64,000 nt of DNA from Straminergon stramineum (Eukaryota; Streptophyta; Bryopsida; Hypnales; Calliergonaceae), in assembly GCA_963920665.1 (NCBI GenBank), contig OY987270.1:18564019-18628018 (forward strand). Reading direction: 5' to 3'. Positions within the stretch are counted from its first letter, which is position 1, and each line of letters opens with the position of its first letter. The notes below the pieces were generated by a model. The model saw only the letters and a list, made by a program, of their open reading frames with translations, was not told the DNA's origin and ran no database searches. Of this stretch, positions 1 through 13,291 are shown in pieces. A program made the position numbers and the translations under genes.

Positions 1-59
1 ATGAACAAAAGATTTACATTTTGAATTTTAGATTCTATTCAAATGGTTATGTGTATGAT

Positions 60-200
60 GGCATTCACTAATATTATTATGAAGTACACAACAAGCTAAT
101 ATCAAACTCAAAACCCTCTTCAAATTAGGACTAATTGTAGGGATTTTCATAATCCTCCACATTCCATTTAAAATACCAAATGCTTGTTCTACTATCATTT

Positions 201-257
<57 letters not shown>

Positions 258-1000
258 GGTTGTTTGAAGTTGAATTCCTTGTTTAGTCTAGGAAGACATT
301 GTCCAGTCTAAGGTACAAGGACATTCTTGTTGCTAAGATAACCTACATCATCTACAACTAATTCTTGCATATCAACACGTCCAATTTCAATGATTGGTCC
401 ATTCCATCAAGCTCTTGCAAGGACTCCTTGAAAGTGATTGGATAGTAAATAAACATGCGAGTCTTGTATTGATCCTAGTATACTTGCAAATACATGAATA
501 AAGCGGGCTTTGTGGTCCACAATGGCTTCGATAATTGTCAAATAGTTGTGATCACGGTCATACCAATTTGTTGATCTAGCCTATGATGGCAAATCGAATC
601 TAACATGTGAATAGTCAAGAGCACTACAACACTATGGTATGCCGTGGAGCTTTGCAAAACTAAGTTTCACATGAGATAGAGGCTCTCTTTCAAGCCACTT
701 CAAATGCAAAGGAATCAAATCATTCAACAAAGTTTTGATAAAACTCTTGCATATTTTGGTATGTGTAGACTCAACTACTCTAAATAATTGAACAACTAAG
801 AGATGAGTGTCAATAGTTGTATGCCTTCTCAAAGCAATTGCCACTTGCTTAGGAATATCTATTAATTGACCAATAATTTGAATCAATCTAGGAGGAGGCT
901 TTCGTTGCATTTCTTCATAGACAAAGCAACAAATATATTGGAATGTTGGAACAGATAGTTGAAAGAATTGATGCAAGCACTGAGGATCTTCACGAATCAT
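60..1000 (-). pseudogene. PIF/Harbinger transposase remnant
   Basis: Read on the minus strand this matches the plant HARBI1-like DDE transposase (DDE_Tnp_4 family) in order. An N-terminal block (1000-632) contains the VAIALRR and ESTHTKICKSFIKTL helix region. It runs into LHGIP, then a stop, then CCSALDYSHV (first Asp), ARSTNWYDRDHNYL and VDHKARF (second Asp). A distal VEQAFGILNGMWRI block (about 195-125) supplies the catalytic Glu, followed by CCVLHN. Two in-frame TAG codons (near 623 and 568) and a TA/GA microsatellite (201-256) break the frame, so it is dead. The family normally cuts and pastes with 3-bp TTA/TAA target duplications; I could not find the termini, and the 3' end runs to the window edge. 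Family assignment is strong; exact borders are not. Confidence 0.82.
201..256. repeat. (TA)n(GA)n microsatellite
   Basis: About seven TA units followed by about 20 GA units, lying inside the Harbinger remnant and splitting its C-terminal coding block. Confidence 0.95.
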
Positions 1001-2204
1001 TAAAGTTGAATATTTTTCCCACCAATGATGAAATCATTGCTTTATATAATTTAGTCCATAATTTGAACTAAAAATCTTCTTCTTCCCAAATTTTTGAACA
1101 TTAACTTGATAAAAAAGCAATTTCAAAATAGAGAAAAGGATTAGTAAGATCTCATCTAACATCCTTTTTTAAATGCCTCGAAGACAATACAAATTGGATC
1201 TTTCTTTTTGAATTTCCATCAAATAAGTCTTTTGTTGCCAATTGTACCATGGTACCAAGAGCTATGTTCAATCCTCCCATTGATGTAGCTACAGCTGTAA
1301 GTACTTGTTCTACCATGTTGCATTCCTTCACATAGTAAGGGAAGAAATTGCCAAGATGAATAAAACCACCTAGTGAATGAACTAAATGGATGAACAAATA
1401 CTATATGCTACATTTGAAAATCACCTACTAATCAAAATATCAATTGATTGCAAAACAAAGCATTACAAATTGAATTTTAGAACAAATTCTCCATCCACTA
1501 CTCACAATCAGTAATTGAGTAAATCATTGGTCGATTAGTGTTGGAAAAAAAAGAATCAAGCATTGAAGTATTTATAAATTCAAACAAATAATAACATAAG
1601 ACTTGACTCAAAAAAACTAGAATGAAAATGGTAATCTTGTTATCACTTTTAAAAAACAAACCATGTCCAGTAATTACTTAAAAATCAATTAGTTAGTGAT
1701 ACATGTTGTATAGTTCACAATTTCTTTAATAGATATTTTAAATTCACAAGGATATAAATCACCCATAGAGATTTGTGTTAAGTAAGCATTAGGTAGCCTA
1801 TGACCTCACAACCATTGCAAAATATACTCCATCCTTCCATAATAGTTATCTACACTTTCTCCCAATGCCATTTCATAGTTCTTAAACATTCTTGTAAACT
1901 CATAGTGAAAGCTAATGGTCTAAGCTTGGTATAAATAGACTATTGGGAATTATTTTTGAGATTTTGGTGCTTGTTTTCTACGTGTTTTGAGTCCTTTTGT
2001 CAAGGTGGTTGTTTGTTTGTAGCTTAATTTAGTCATTTTGGATTTTCTTTTACCAATTTGGGAGTGCTTTTATGGTGTTTATTTGAGGCTAGGTGAGTAG
2101 GACTAGGTGGCAATTTTGCCTAGCTAGGATGAAGTTACCTAGTTGGAATTTGTGAGTTGTCTATCCAATTGGGTGTGGAGTGTAAATGGGATGAATAGTA
2201 GAAG
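1001..2204. other. AT-rich interval, no supported gene
   Basis: AT-rich DNA. An 81-codon open frame on the minus strand (1397-1152) reads through low-complexity sequence with no recognisable domain. It lies just upstream of the Harbinger remnant and could be debris of the same element, but nothing confirms that. Confidence 0.5.
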
Positions 2205-3141
2205 TTAACCCCTAAAGTCCCAAACATATTTTTTTGGCATTATAGATATTTTGGGTAGCTCACTACGAGTAGAATTTCCAATTTTTTCTTTTGAAATTTT
2301 CACACAACATGTGGTCGAGGAGTAGCTTTAAGGCCCAACAATTTTCATAACTTTTGACTATATGGTTAAAAAGTTATTATATAATATGTAGTTTCTTTGC
2401 CAAGTTGAGTAGCTCGGGCAGATAAAAAAATCACTTTTTCCAAAAATAAAAATTTGAAATTGGTTTCCCAAATTTATATATATGTGAAAAGCTTTGAATC
2501 ATTCGACTTTGATTAATGAGGTGAAAGTTATGAGATGTTTTAGTTTGCGGGTAGTTATAGATTTCCTACTCTAAAATAAACTTTGAAGTCCTTCATTTAA
2601 CTCAATTTTCAATATTTTTGAAAAAAATAAAATCATAGGATGTATATTGTTTGTTGCAACATTACAACCATTGGGATTTTCATTTTTCAAGCCCATAACA
2701 GAATTCTTAACAATTTAGTATTTTGAATCCTTCTCTACTTCTTTCTACTTACTATTTTTTTCCTATATGCTGTACAATTCTAAATAATTTGAATTTTTTA
2801 AGCATGTAGTCAATTTGCCTTGAAGAAATAATTCAAAGATGCACATCCATTTTAGACATTTTTTCATACAAATGTGACCTTGTGAAGAGCAGTCGCCGGT
2901 TTTTTGTAGGGACACAAAAAGGGATTTTCGTCAATTCAAACGCTAATATCTTGCAATCTACATAGTGGAAATTTCTGAAATTTTTTCCACATGTTCTCCA
3001 ACTAGCTTACTACAAGATCCTATGGTTATATACGTCAAAAAATGTTTGTTTGTTTGTTTTCTAAAACTTGGTTCTTGTACTAGAAATGGTAGTTTTGGAG
3101 CGTTTTTGGTGAAAACATAGTCATGGGCCTTTAGGGGTTAA
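2205..3141 (+). mobile_element. TTAA-flanked non-autonomous element, copy A
   Basis: A 937-bp non-coding element bounded by TTAA at 2205-2208 and 3138-3141. Its ends are inverted: the left reads CCCCTAAAGTCCC and the right, reverse-complemented, reads CCCCTAAAGGCCC. TTAA target choice and a CCCCTAAAGG-type terminus match the piggyBac copy at 9275-15342. The interior resembles copies at 19.1-20.0 kb, 20.1-20.8 kb and, at both ends, 50.0-50.9 kb. It has no coding capacity and presumably moved using a piggyBac transposase supplied in trans (inference). Confidence 0.85.
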
Positions 3142-4584
3142 TCAAGTTGGCAGTCTGTTGATTTTATCAACGAAGAATGAAGTTTGTATAGTTGAAATAG
3201 TTAATTGTGTGGTTCTAATTGGGTAGTTTGTAGGTGGTTAGCTCGTTAGTTCCAAGTTGGTAATTGTCCAATTTGGAATTCCTATTAGGCTATTTTTTCC
3301 TTCATTTATTTTCATCCATTGTTGAGAGTGCTAGTACAAGTCCTAGCCTCAGGTCGGCTACACATTTCTTTCTTTTGTGTAATGAGTGAATCATATGGTG
3401 TTATAGAGATTATGATGGAAGCTAATTAGAAGTATAAATGCTGATGGTTGTGAGAGTGAAGTTTCCGAGTGCTAATTGGTTGTGAGACCTCATGATGAAG
3501 TGTAAGTCAGAATGCTAGTTGAAAAAGAAGACTGAAATGGCCAAGTGAATGCAAATTTTATGAGATTATGGACCTATGATATTTTAATTGTGGAAGTGTA
3601 ACTATGATATATTCACCAAATTGAACGAATATGAAGAAAATTATATGTCTAATTGGTGTCTAGTATGCGTGAGGGAAGTATGAGTTTGATTGATGTGTGG
3701 ATGTTTGTAAGCTAAATTATATGTAGGAATAATTGGGAGATGTGTTGTTCCTTCATTTGGAATTTTGTGATGGAAAAATATTATGCTATTTGAAATGTTT
3801 GATGAAGATGATCTGATTTCTAGTTAGTGTTTGTGAAGTCCAAGTGGAATTTATAGCGTGATTGTAGTGGATCTTCTTTTAATTCCAAGTTGGATATTGA
3901 GGTTATTGTAATGGAAATTTCTTGAATGTCTTTGTTCTAGAAGTGAATGCTTTGTTGAGTTATGTTGAAAATAAGTGTTAATTGTTTGAACTTTGTGTTA
4001 AGAGAAATATTTTTGAATTGGGTTGAGTCTATGAGGTTCAATTCAATGCCAATAGTTGTTTAAAATATGAAGCTCGAGTAATGTGAAAGAAATGGAATCA
4101 ATTTGGTGGATAAAGAATTAGTGTTCCCATTGAAGGAGACAAGAATTCAAGTACAAGTTGATTAAATCTTATTTGGAAGTGGAAGAGGATGCACACTCAA
4201 ACTCACCCTTCTTTTTGCGGCTAATAATGAGACTGACTCCATTGAGCTACTTTAGGGTTCTCTTTTCTCGTGTTGGAGACTAACTTTGTCTCTTGCTAAC
4301 ACCTAAGTGTGTGGTCTTTTTTACCGCACAGTAAATTCAGTCAAGGTAATTCTTTAGTGTTTTAGGTGCAGTGTTCCAATGCAACTTGGCATGCCCTATG
4401 CCCATCATGTATGGACTTAGATGTCATATATCATGTCATGACCCATTCTACAAGCATGACGCATGGCACATGCATGCCCTCTTCATGATGATGCATGTTG
4501 AGTGTTTCACTTTAACATTCAAATTTTGGTTGCTAGGGATTTCGTGTTTAGGATTTTGATAGTTTAGGGTTTCAATGGTAATTC
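3142..4584. other. AT-rich interval, no gene seen
   Basis: Low-complexity AT-rich DNA. A 62-codon open frame at 4371-4559 has no homology I recognise. The stretch around 4424-4500 is rich in short ATGC words (catgcatgc type) but shows no ordered repeat. Confidence 0.5.
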
Positions 4585-5168
4585 TCTAAATTTCACTCTC
4601 TATTTTTTTACCTTAGGGTCACAAAACAATGGCTCCATCTTGGAACCATATATTTGGGTGAAAAAGGAGAAAAAAATATTTCACTCCCCATTTTTTCCCC
4701 TTAGGATTGCAAAGCAATGGACCCATTATGGAACATATATTTGGATGAAAAAGGGGAAAAAACATTTCACTCCCCATTGTTTTTCCTTAAGTTTACAAAG
4801 CAATAGCCCCATCTTGGAACCATATATTTGAGTGAAAAAGAAGAAAAAATATGTCACTTCCTTGTTTTTTTGTTAGGGTTGCAAAGCAATGACCCCATCT
4901 TGGAACCATATATTTGGGTGGAAAAGGGAAGAAAACATTTCACTCCCCAATTTTTTCCCTCAGGGTTACAAAGCAATGGCCCCATCTTAGAACCATATAT
5001 TTGGGTGAAAAAAGAGAAAACACATTTCACTCCCCATTTTCTTTCCTTAAGGTCCCAAAGCATTGGATCCATATTGGAAATATATATTTGTTTGAAAAAG
5101 GAGGAAAAACATTCAATTCCCTATTTTTTTTCCTAGGGTGGCAAAGCAATTGCCCCATCGTGGAACTG
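4585..5168 (+). repeat. 87-bp tandem array (about 6.5 units)
   Basis: The marker word caaagcaatgg (with variants) begins at 4622, 4710, 4796, 4882, 4969, 5056 and 5142, a spacing of 86-88 bp. Units diverge by point changes and 1-2-bp indels. Because 87 is divisible by 3, several frames stay open through many units, which explains the overlapping open frames on both strands here. They encode only the repeat (EPYIWVKKEKK-like) and I do not call them genes. Confidence 0.93.
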
Positions 5169-8119
5169 GGGATGCTAGTATGTAAGCCTGTGAGCGTGAG
5201 CCTATGAGCTTGTATTTTTTTTCATTTAGAGTTTGTAAATCCATTAGGGACCTATGACCGTGGAATTAGATGTAAGGATGTACAATCCAAATGAACAACA
5301 AATGAATATGCTACTATGCAATTTTGTACCAAAAATTTCAACCAAGATATTTCCAAAAAATGAGATATAGTCAAAATAAATAGTGTGTAAACAAACACAT
5401 GATGAAAATAGATATAGCGGTTTAGGGCGTCTCACTATGAAGCACATAGATGTAAAATTGCAATACATCATAACACCATCATAGGGGTGACATTTATAAA
5501 GTGTAAAATAGAAAGAGCAACAAAAGTGGGCAATATAGACTGGACAAAAATTTGGTGACAAGCAAAGGCTATAAACATTACAAGCAATAAATCATGAACA
5601 ATGATTTTGAATGATTAAGTGTAGTCTTCATCATGGGGCTTCATGTAAATTGAAATGATGAAAATGGTCCACCTATTTTATTTTATTTTTATAACTATAC
5701 CTCTAAATTAAAAAATTTATCATAGACATTGAATATTTAAAATAAACATAGTAGTCATATATTATACACCTAATAAATTTATTAACCTCTAATGACTTAA
5801 ATAACTATATTTCTAGTTGATGCCTCTCTTTTTAAGCTATCCTATTTCAAATTTTATTTTTTCTAAAAATAAAAATCATTTAAAAAAATTAGACTATACA
5901 ATGAATTGAATGGTAGTAGTTTAGGTGGATTCCAATTTAGCTTTGTTTTGTGGTATTTTATGAATTTAAGTATTGTATTGCAATTTAAGGCTTATGATTT
6001 ATTGTTCAATTTGGGCATAGGTTGAAGTCTTAGGCCACCAAAAGGAATGTTGCCACATCATACATGGACAAATCCAATTTAAAGAACAAGACAATAGAAT
6101 AAAAATAATTGGACTTGATGACAAATGTTATACATAGTAGACTAGTAGAGCAAGATAATATTAATTCAAATTAATAATAAGAACAAAGGAAAGACCTTGG
6201 AATTGAAAAAAATATGAAGTGAACCTTGTATAATACTCTCAAGTTTAAAGTCTCAATAGTCAAAGTAAACCGAGTTCTTTGTTTTGACTTCTTCTTGGCT
6301 TCAGCTCTAGTAAGATCCTTTTTGAACACAAGTTTTTTAAAATATGAGAGTGGTTGCCTAGTTATACTTTGAATACAATAATGTTTGTAAATAAGATTTA
6401 TAGAAACATGAAATTTTTTGTTTTTTACTTTCTCTTAGCAAAACAAGATTTACTATATTAAAATATGTAAAGTGAACATACACTGAAAAATGGTAGAATA
6501 GTGACAATTACAAAGGTTCTAACCAAATAAGCTTTAGATATTGAAAAGTCAAATGAAATGAAAATTGATAAAGAAATTGAAGGGATTACCAATTGACTTT
6601 ATGAAATGTTACCAACATAATTGCAATGTCACCCTTGACCTCCAAAACAATACTTTCAACCACATAATACTACATGAAGTCATATGCTTAATCTAAATTG
6701 ATAATAGACAATTATGCTTTCAAACAATGTTTGCCATTTGACACTATAAACATCTTGCCATAGAACACTTTGAGATCTTCATCATTTTTCAATTCTTTCT
6801 AAAATGCAATATATGTCCGCAGAATCTTGTCACTCAACGATTTAATAATATCATCAATGACATTGGTTGTTTTCTCTTCACTATTTATTAATGTCGCTTA
6901 GAAAACTCTATTTCCTTCCACATAACCACAAGTAACAAAGCATGCTTGCAAGAAACACCTGTCCTATTTTGCGTCACACTTTCAATGCGGTGGTTGTTTT
7001 GTGCCATAACTATTGGAGAAATGATTGAATGAACATGAAATTCAAAATGTAGGTTCCTCTAAAACTGATGAATGAACACAAATTAATCTGAATTTTTCAA
7101 AATTATTTTAGGGTGTGAAATTGAATTTCATTTACATGTCACATTTGCGGTTTTGATAGTTTTTAGTACTATCGAGTACCTTTTTTGAAGGATTACATTG
7201 TCAAAACTGGACAGTGAGTTGCCGTAGTGGAATTACAAATTTTGTGGAGAGGGATTTGCAAAATCATGTTTCAATTGCCTTTGGCATTGCTCTGATGTGT
7301 GCGACGTTTACACAACATTTTCTAAGTAATACAAAATGTTTTCCAATTTCTTCTTGTTCCATTCAGTAGTTCTCTCAATTGGCAATAATGGCCACTTTTA
7401 AATTTATTTTTCCAAAATCATTAACTATTTTTCAAAAATGGGAAAGTTCCAGCTTCATTTTCTGGGGTAAATTGAAGACACTGTCAAAAAATAGTAGTCC
7501 AGGGTATAGTGTAGGACTCCTTAGTACTGGGCGGGGCCCACTACGCTTGCAAATTTGCCAACGTGGATGACAGGGACTGTCCCAAAACATCATCCTTCCC
7601 TAACATCTCCTACTATCATCCACTACCATGCATCCACGTGTCTTCCCAGTGTTTCATCTTGATTCCAATCAATGGTCCACGTTTCATCTCCTGTACCCTT
7701 CATAGTACTCGAAGGACTCGTAGAACTAATAGGACTGACGCAGTGAAAACTGAAAACGCAACAAATAGGACAAGTGTTTCTTGCAATCACCCGCAACTAG
7801 ATCTAGGACATCATTTTTTTAATAAAGGCATTATAACTTGCAAAGAAATCATACGACATGAAGGAATATTGATTTTTGCTTCTACCCTTGATTGATACTT
7901 CAATTGCTCAAGACAAGAAGAAGTGTTCATAGTCTCCTTCTTCAAAAAGACATGCAATTGTAATTGTTAGTGATCTTCACAAGAGGTTGAAGTTCAACAT
8001 TTAATTTCCGTGCTTGTAAATTTCATTGTGTCAATATCTTTGGAATGACATTTAAATCTAAATTAGAAAAAGTTCTTGTTTATGTATATGTGTTGCATAA
8101 TATGTAATTTAACACAAGA
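5169..8119. other. AT-rich interval, no gene seen
   Basis: About 3 kb without convincing coding sequence. Between 7379 and 7895 base composition rises and two open frames occur (63 and 110 codons), but neither shows a domain or a splice-supported extension. They may be relics. Confidence 0.5.
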
Positions 8120-8950
8120 ACTATTAACGGCTATGCATTAGAAAGGCAAGAAAATTTTAGCATTTGATCAAATTTCTAGCATATGTTGGAAGCAAATCTA
8201 AATAAAAAAAATTGTGTTCGTTAATAGCTATACACTAAGAAAGCAAATTTTTTTTAGCATTTGATCAAATTCCTAGAATATGTTGGAAACAAACACAAAC
8301 ACAAAAATGTGGCCGTTAATAGGTATGCATTAGGAAGGCAAGAAACTTTTTGGATTACATTTACAAGGAAAAATGACTAGTGTAATACAAACAATGAAAT
8401 GTGAATCACATCCAATTTAAACAACTATAATTGTATTGGATGAGGTTGAAAAATAGCTTAGCCATTAATGGCTAACAAATAATAACCAACAACTTAAATT
8501 GGCTAAACTTTCTTAGAACCTAAAACAAATGTAAAGGTCCAACACTTAATATCTAGACTCTAAAAAATGAATCTCATTCAATCTAAATCAAGACTAAAAA
8601 AAAGTTATAGTTTATGTATGTATAATGTAGAATATGTAACTCAACATAGCAGCTCTTAATGGCTATCAATTGGGAAGACTAAAAAAATTGCAACATTTGA
8701 CCAAATTCTAGCATATAGTGTAAATAAACTTAAATTCAAAAAAGCATAGCCATTAACGACTGTCCATTAGATGGACCCAAAAAATTGCAACATTTAACCA
8801 ATTCCTATTACGTATTGGAAGTATCCCTTAATATGTGTCCGTTAATGGCTGTGTGCTATAAAGGCCAAGAAAAAATAACATTTAAACAAATATTTAGCAA
8901 ATGTTGACAATAAATTTAAAATTTTGAATCCCCAAAAATGTGGCCATTAA
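8120..8950 (+). repeat. Left part of a tandem repeat of about 95 bp
   Basis: The motif gccNTTAANggctat recurs with TTAA at 8124, 8221, 8316, 8465, 8656, 8753, 8842 and 8947. Most spacings are 89-105 bp; the 191-bp gap is about two units. Each unit also carries a poly-A-flanked agcattt/aacattt word and an attNNgaaggcaag word. The array is cut at 8947 by a transposon and resumes at 15975. Confidence 0.8.
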
Positions 8951-9278
8951 CCCCTCACTGCCAAAGGCCCAAACGGCTCCAAAAACATCATTCCTTTTGA
9001 AGTGTTATAAATATAAATTTTAATAAGTTATAGAGATCTCAACCATACGATCTTGTAGTGCACTTGTTGTAGATGGCTTGCAACAAATTTGGTGTCATTT
9101 GACCGCATAGATTGAAAGATTATAATGTTTTAGTGTTGAAAAACGATGCTGAAATTTTCCCAAAAACTCATTTGGAGGCGAAATTCAGTTTCTAAATCTA
9201 TTCAAATGAAGGAACTTTAAACTAATAAGTAATTCAAAATTAGTATACAAACACATTGATGAAAAAAATATCATTTAA

Positions 9279-10653
9279 CCCCTAAAGGACCATAAGGCCA
9301 CTAGGTGGCTTCTGGAACTACATTTGCACAAAATGTGAGTAGAAAACTTTAGTTACAGAACATAGTCAACAAAGAGACCCTGGTCAAATTTCAGTGCTGA
9401 ATCCACAGCTTGTTTCCGATCGGGAAATGATGGACGCAGCGATTTTCTGTGAATTTTTTGAGCTATCAAACTTTATTGCGAGAAACTGAAGGTGAGTTGG
9501 ATAGCTAGAGTATCAACCAAAACCGAACGATGCGTACAACCTAGAATAGTGCGTGGCTTTATTGACGGGTTGTTGGGCAGTGTATGAGCTACAAACCTTA
9601 GAAAGCCAAAGCGAGAGAGCATGTTGCCAGAATGAGGGAATTAAATTCTTGAATTGAATATTTTTTAAAAATTCCATTATTTCTTGGCCACTTCAGTCAT
9701 GGTCAATGATTCGTTCTCAAAGCAAGAACCATGCGTAGTGTGAACATTCGAATTTTAAATTGTTTGCCCTGTGAACTTGGGTTGCCAACCTAAGGGAAGA
9801 GCAAGACAAGGAGTTGTTGTTGGATACCAAATCGGTGAATAAATTTCTCAAGATTACTCCATGATTTGTAGCAGATTGACTTTGTACTTCATCGAAGTCT
9901 TTGAAATTGGTGGGGCGCATGGGAAATTTCAATCCTATTGGCCAGTTTTTGAGTGTGTGAGTTGGCATTGCCGTTGCTTCTATTTCAACGGATTTTGATA
10001 AAGTTTTGGGAAAGATATTACAAATTTGTCCTCCAAATACTGAATTAACGTTGGACATTGTCGTTGCAATCAAATTGTGACAGAAATTCGTTGATAAAGC
10101 ATAGATTATGAAGGATTTGGTTTAGGGATTTGTTAAACTTTGGTTTCTTGCGCTCAAGATTTATGTTCTAACTACACTTCAACAACAAAATCTGTCTGCA
10201 AAGCATCAAAAATCTGAATTTAAGTCGCCTTCCAATTCTCAATTGGGTTGTAATCGTTGGCCCATTACTTTGAATGAAAATCTCTGTAATTTGGCTTGTG
10301 ATTGTTGGTCCATTACTTTGAATCAAAATCTTTGTGATTTGGGTTCTATTTCATTTGTGATCTCACAATGGCTACAATTGTATGTTTGGTCGTTGATTAG
10401 ATTGAGATTGAGCAACGACTTTACATTTCCAATTGCATTCAGTAACAATGCATTTACAAGTGAACCAGTCTTCGAGAACTTGATCAATTGTACTTAGATT
10501 TCATTCGAGTTCATATTCTTCACTACTGGTGCACAACGGTGCATCTGCATTTATGCTTGTCAGTAGTGTTGCTTTTATTGAATAGATTGCAACAACACCT
10601 AGGTTGCTCATCCACTGCGGCAAATTACAAAGACAACACTAGGAGTATAAAAA
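9279..10653 (+). other. piggyBac left leader region
   Basis: Non-coding as far as I can tell. A 48-bp tandem duplication lies at about 10249-10344 (shared word ccattactttgaat). A 118-codon open frame on the minus strand (10073-9717) has unusually even composition but no recognisable domain; it could be captured host sequence or chance. Confidence 0.5.
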
Positions 10654-13291
10654 ATGGCCTTTGTGAACAATGAAGGCATCTTTATTGTCCATGCAAAAGT
10701 GGTAGTTGCTAAGTGGATGCGGGAGGATTTAGGCAAGAGTGAAGACGTAGTCATGGACTTGGTGGTGTTACTAGACAAGGATGTTTTATTGGCAGCTTCA
10801 CAGCCAAAGGGATTGAAGCTTCCTGTGAAATTGAAGGCAACAAATTGGAGGTATTTGTGGAGGCAGATTGTAGCACATCGCTTGGGGTGGACAAATAGAT
10901 GGAGCGAAGGTGACGCTGATTCTTTTCTTGCAGCAGTGAATTCGGCTGTGAGGCAATTGTGGGTGGATTTACCATCAAACAAGAAGGAAGATGGTTCCAC
11001 AACACAAGCGGTGTAAGAGCTCCCAACCCCTTGTCGTGATGAATGTGTCTGGTTGTGGAAGCCCCATTGTGAATGTTCTTTGTGACCATGTTGTAGTTCA
11101 TAGTGAGCTACAGACATCACAACACATAGAATATGAGTCTAGGAGTAGAGAATCCTTATCATTGCTTGGTAATGAGAATGAGCACTTGAGCTCCAATTCT
11201 CATTCTCATGTTGTCACCTCCTCTAATCCATTAGGGAGAGTCTCCTCATTTGAGATCCAAATCACACACTAGGATTCTTATAGCACCGTCTTATGAGCTT
11301 GGCCAATGTGGTAGAGTTGTGAAAGTACCTTGTATAGAACTCCCCAATGTGATGTGGATGGATGCCAATTTCTCAGAGGGTGATTACCTATGGGGAACTG
11401 TCATGAATGAGTTCTATGAACCATCCCAAGGCTTGACATTTTTGAGTGTACAATTGTATGGCATTTTTGGCTTGCGTGATGTACCAAATGTTCTTGTAGA
11501 ATGGGTGGATGAAAATAATGATGTCCTTGCAATGCCTTCACAACAAATGTGGGCTCTGCAAGGAGAGTACCCATCTGAGGATGATAGTGACTATGAGCCC
11601 AATGACAATGGAAAAGAGGACCCATTAGAAACCACTACAATATTGTCCCCCAATACTAGAATTTGGTTTGTAGACTCAAATAGAGTTGACCATGAATTAG
11701 GCATAGGTTATGAGGATTTTGATTACCTTAATGGCTTATCTGAAAAAGAATGATTTGCAGAGTACATGTGGAATTCACCAGTGTTGTCAATTCCACATGT
11801 TGAGTGGCATGGTGGGCTCGAAGGCTTGAAGGAGAGTTTAGGACCTTTTGAACATCCAAGTGACTACTTGATGTTATTTTGGCCACTAGCCATGATGCAT
11901 AAAATTGTACGCATGACCAATTTGTATGCTAGTCGATCGAATGGAAAAGATGGCACAATGGGTGGTGCTCGGTGGGTCTATTTGACTGTGTTTGAGTTGA
12001 AGCCTTGCTTTGGAATTTTGATTTTGATGGGCCTAAAAAAAATTCCAAACCAAAGGTTATATTGGTCCTCATGTGATATGTTTCATTCCCGTGAAATTAG
12101 CTCAATAATGAGTAGAAGTAGACTTGAGGACATATTGAGATGTATACATCTAGTTGATAATGACCACATAATTACAAATATAGATGATCCAGGTTATAGC
12201 AAAATTGCAAAGTGTGAATGATTAGTAAATGAACATAATGCATTGTATTCTCAATATTGGCAACCGGAACAAAACCTTACTGTTGATGAAATGATGGTAA
12301 AGTATTGTGGAAAATATTCACCTATTAGACAATACATGAAGGCAAAGCCCACACAATATGGCATCAAAATATGGTGTTTAGCTAATAGTCTCTCAAAATA
12401 TGTCCAAAAAATGGAAATCTATTGTGGTGAAAGTAAAGAACTTGAGGTTGAAAATCAAAATTCCAGTTACAAAGTTGTCATGAGTTTAGTGAATGGGTTA
12501 GAGCACATGGGACATGTGATTAAATGTGATAATTGGTTTACAAGTCCTATTTTATTTTGGGATCTTTTAAAACTTGGTTTTAGAGCTACCGGGACTTGTA
12601 GAACCAATAGGCGAGGTTGGCCTAGTGCACTAACCATTGACAAAAGCAAGGCCACTAGAGCAGTTCCTTGTGGTACAATTTGGTGGAGAATGCATGCATC
12701 ACATCGATTGGCTACTGTCACTTGGCTTGATAATAAGCCAGTAACAATTCTCACTATAGCTGTATCTCCTGTAATGCATCAAACCAATTGTTTGTTGATA
12801 GATGGCATGAAGATGCTGTAAAAGACATCCCTTGCTCCCTTGCATTGATACATTATCAATGCCACATGAGGGGAGTAGATGTTCAAGATCAATTGCAAGG
12901 CAATTATTCTATGCAAACTCAAGATCACAAATGGTGGCATAGGATTTTGTTACATTTACTAGATACATCTCTTATCAATGCATATATTTTGTACCATGCT
13001 TCAATGCAGAGGAGGGGGGAAATACCTTTGTCGAGGTTGAAATTTCATTATGAAATGGGCACCAACATTTGTATATCTACTATGCAATGCAGGCATGTCA
13101 TTCGATGTTGCTTGGGTGTTCCTAACCCTGAGGCATTGCATTACACCCGGATGTGGACAAAGAAGATGGATGGTAAACTAATTCGTCAGAAGTATATTGT
13201 ATGTGGAAAAAGGCAACAATTCTATTGCCCCACATGTGGAGACATCCCTATTTGCATGGGAGATTGCTTTGTTGAACGCCATAGTAGATGA
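10654..13291 (+). pseudogene. piggyBac transposase (DDE_Tnp_1_7), lightly damaged
   Basis: The protein is readable across three frames. An N-terminal segment lies at 10654-11016, then a frame shift through 10991-11272, then a long frame from 11250 to about 12800 interrupted only by TGA codons at 11751 and 12219. A last shift leads into 12788-13291. The core holds the piggyBac catalytic set: TVDEMMVKYCGKYS (Asp codon 12285), KCDNWFTS (Asp codon 12528) and RGVDVQDQL (about 12869-12895). RQYMKAKPTQYGIKIW follows the first Asp, as in the family. The C-terminus ends in a Cys-rich segment with YCPTCGD and CMGDC, fitting the family's zinc-binding tail. Active proteins of the family cut at TTAA and repair without a footprint. 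The stops and shifts make this copy inactive as read, unless some gaps are introns; I see no good GT-AG pair at the TGA codons. Confidence 0.88.

Noticed and set aside
1152..1397. 81-codon minus-strand frame as a second Harbinger protein
   Set aside because: No Myb/trihelix motif and no support beyond proximity.
4640..5207. Open frames in the 87-bp array as genes
   Set aside because: They simply translate a tandem repeat in several frames and both strands.
8120..8950. CRISPR-like array
   Set aside because: Repeats are diverged and AT-rich, spacers are not distinct, and the context is plant nuclear DNA.
9717..10073. 118-codon minus-strand frame inside the piggyBac leader as a captured gene
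   Set aside because: No domain, no splice extension and no homologue recognised; kept only as a note.
11751..12221. In-frame TGA codons in the piggyBac frame read as selenocysteine or programmed read-through
   Set aside because: No conserved Sec position is known in the family, the same copy also has frameshifts, and simple decay explains them.
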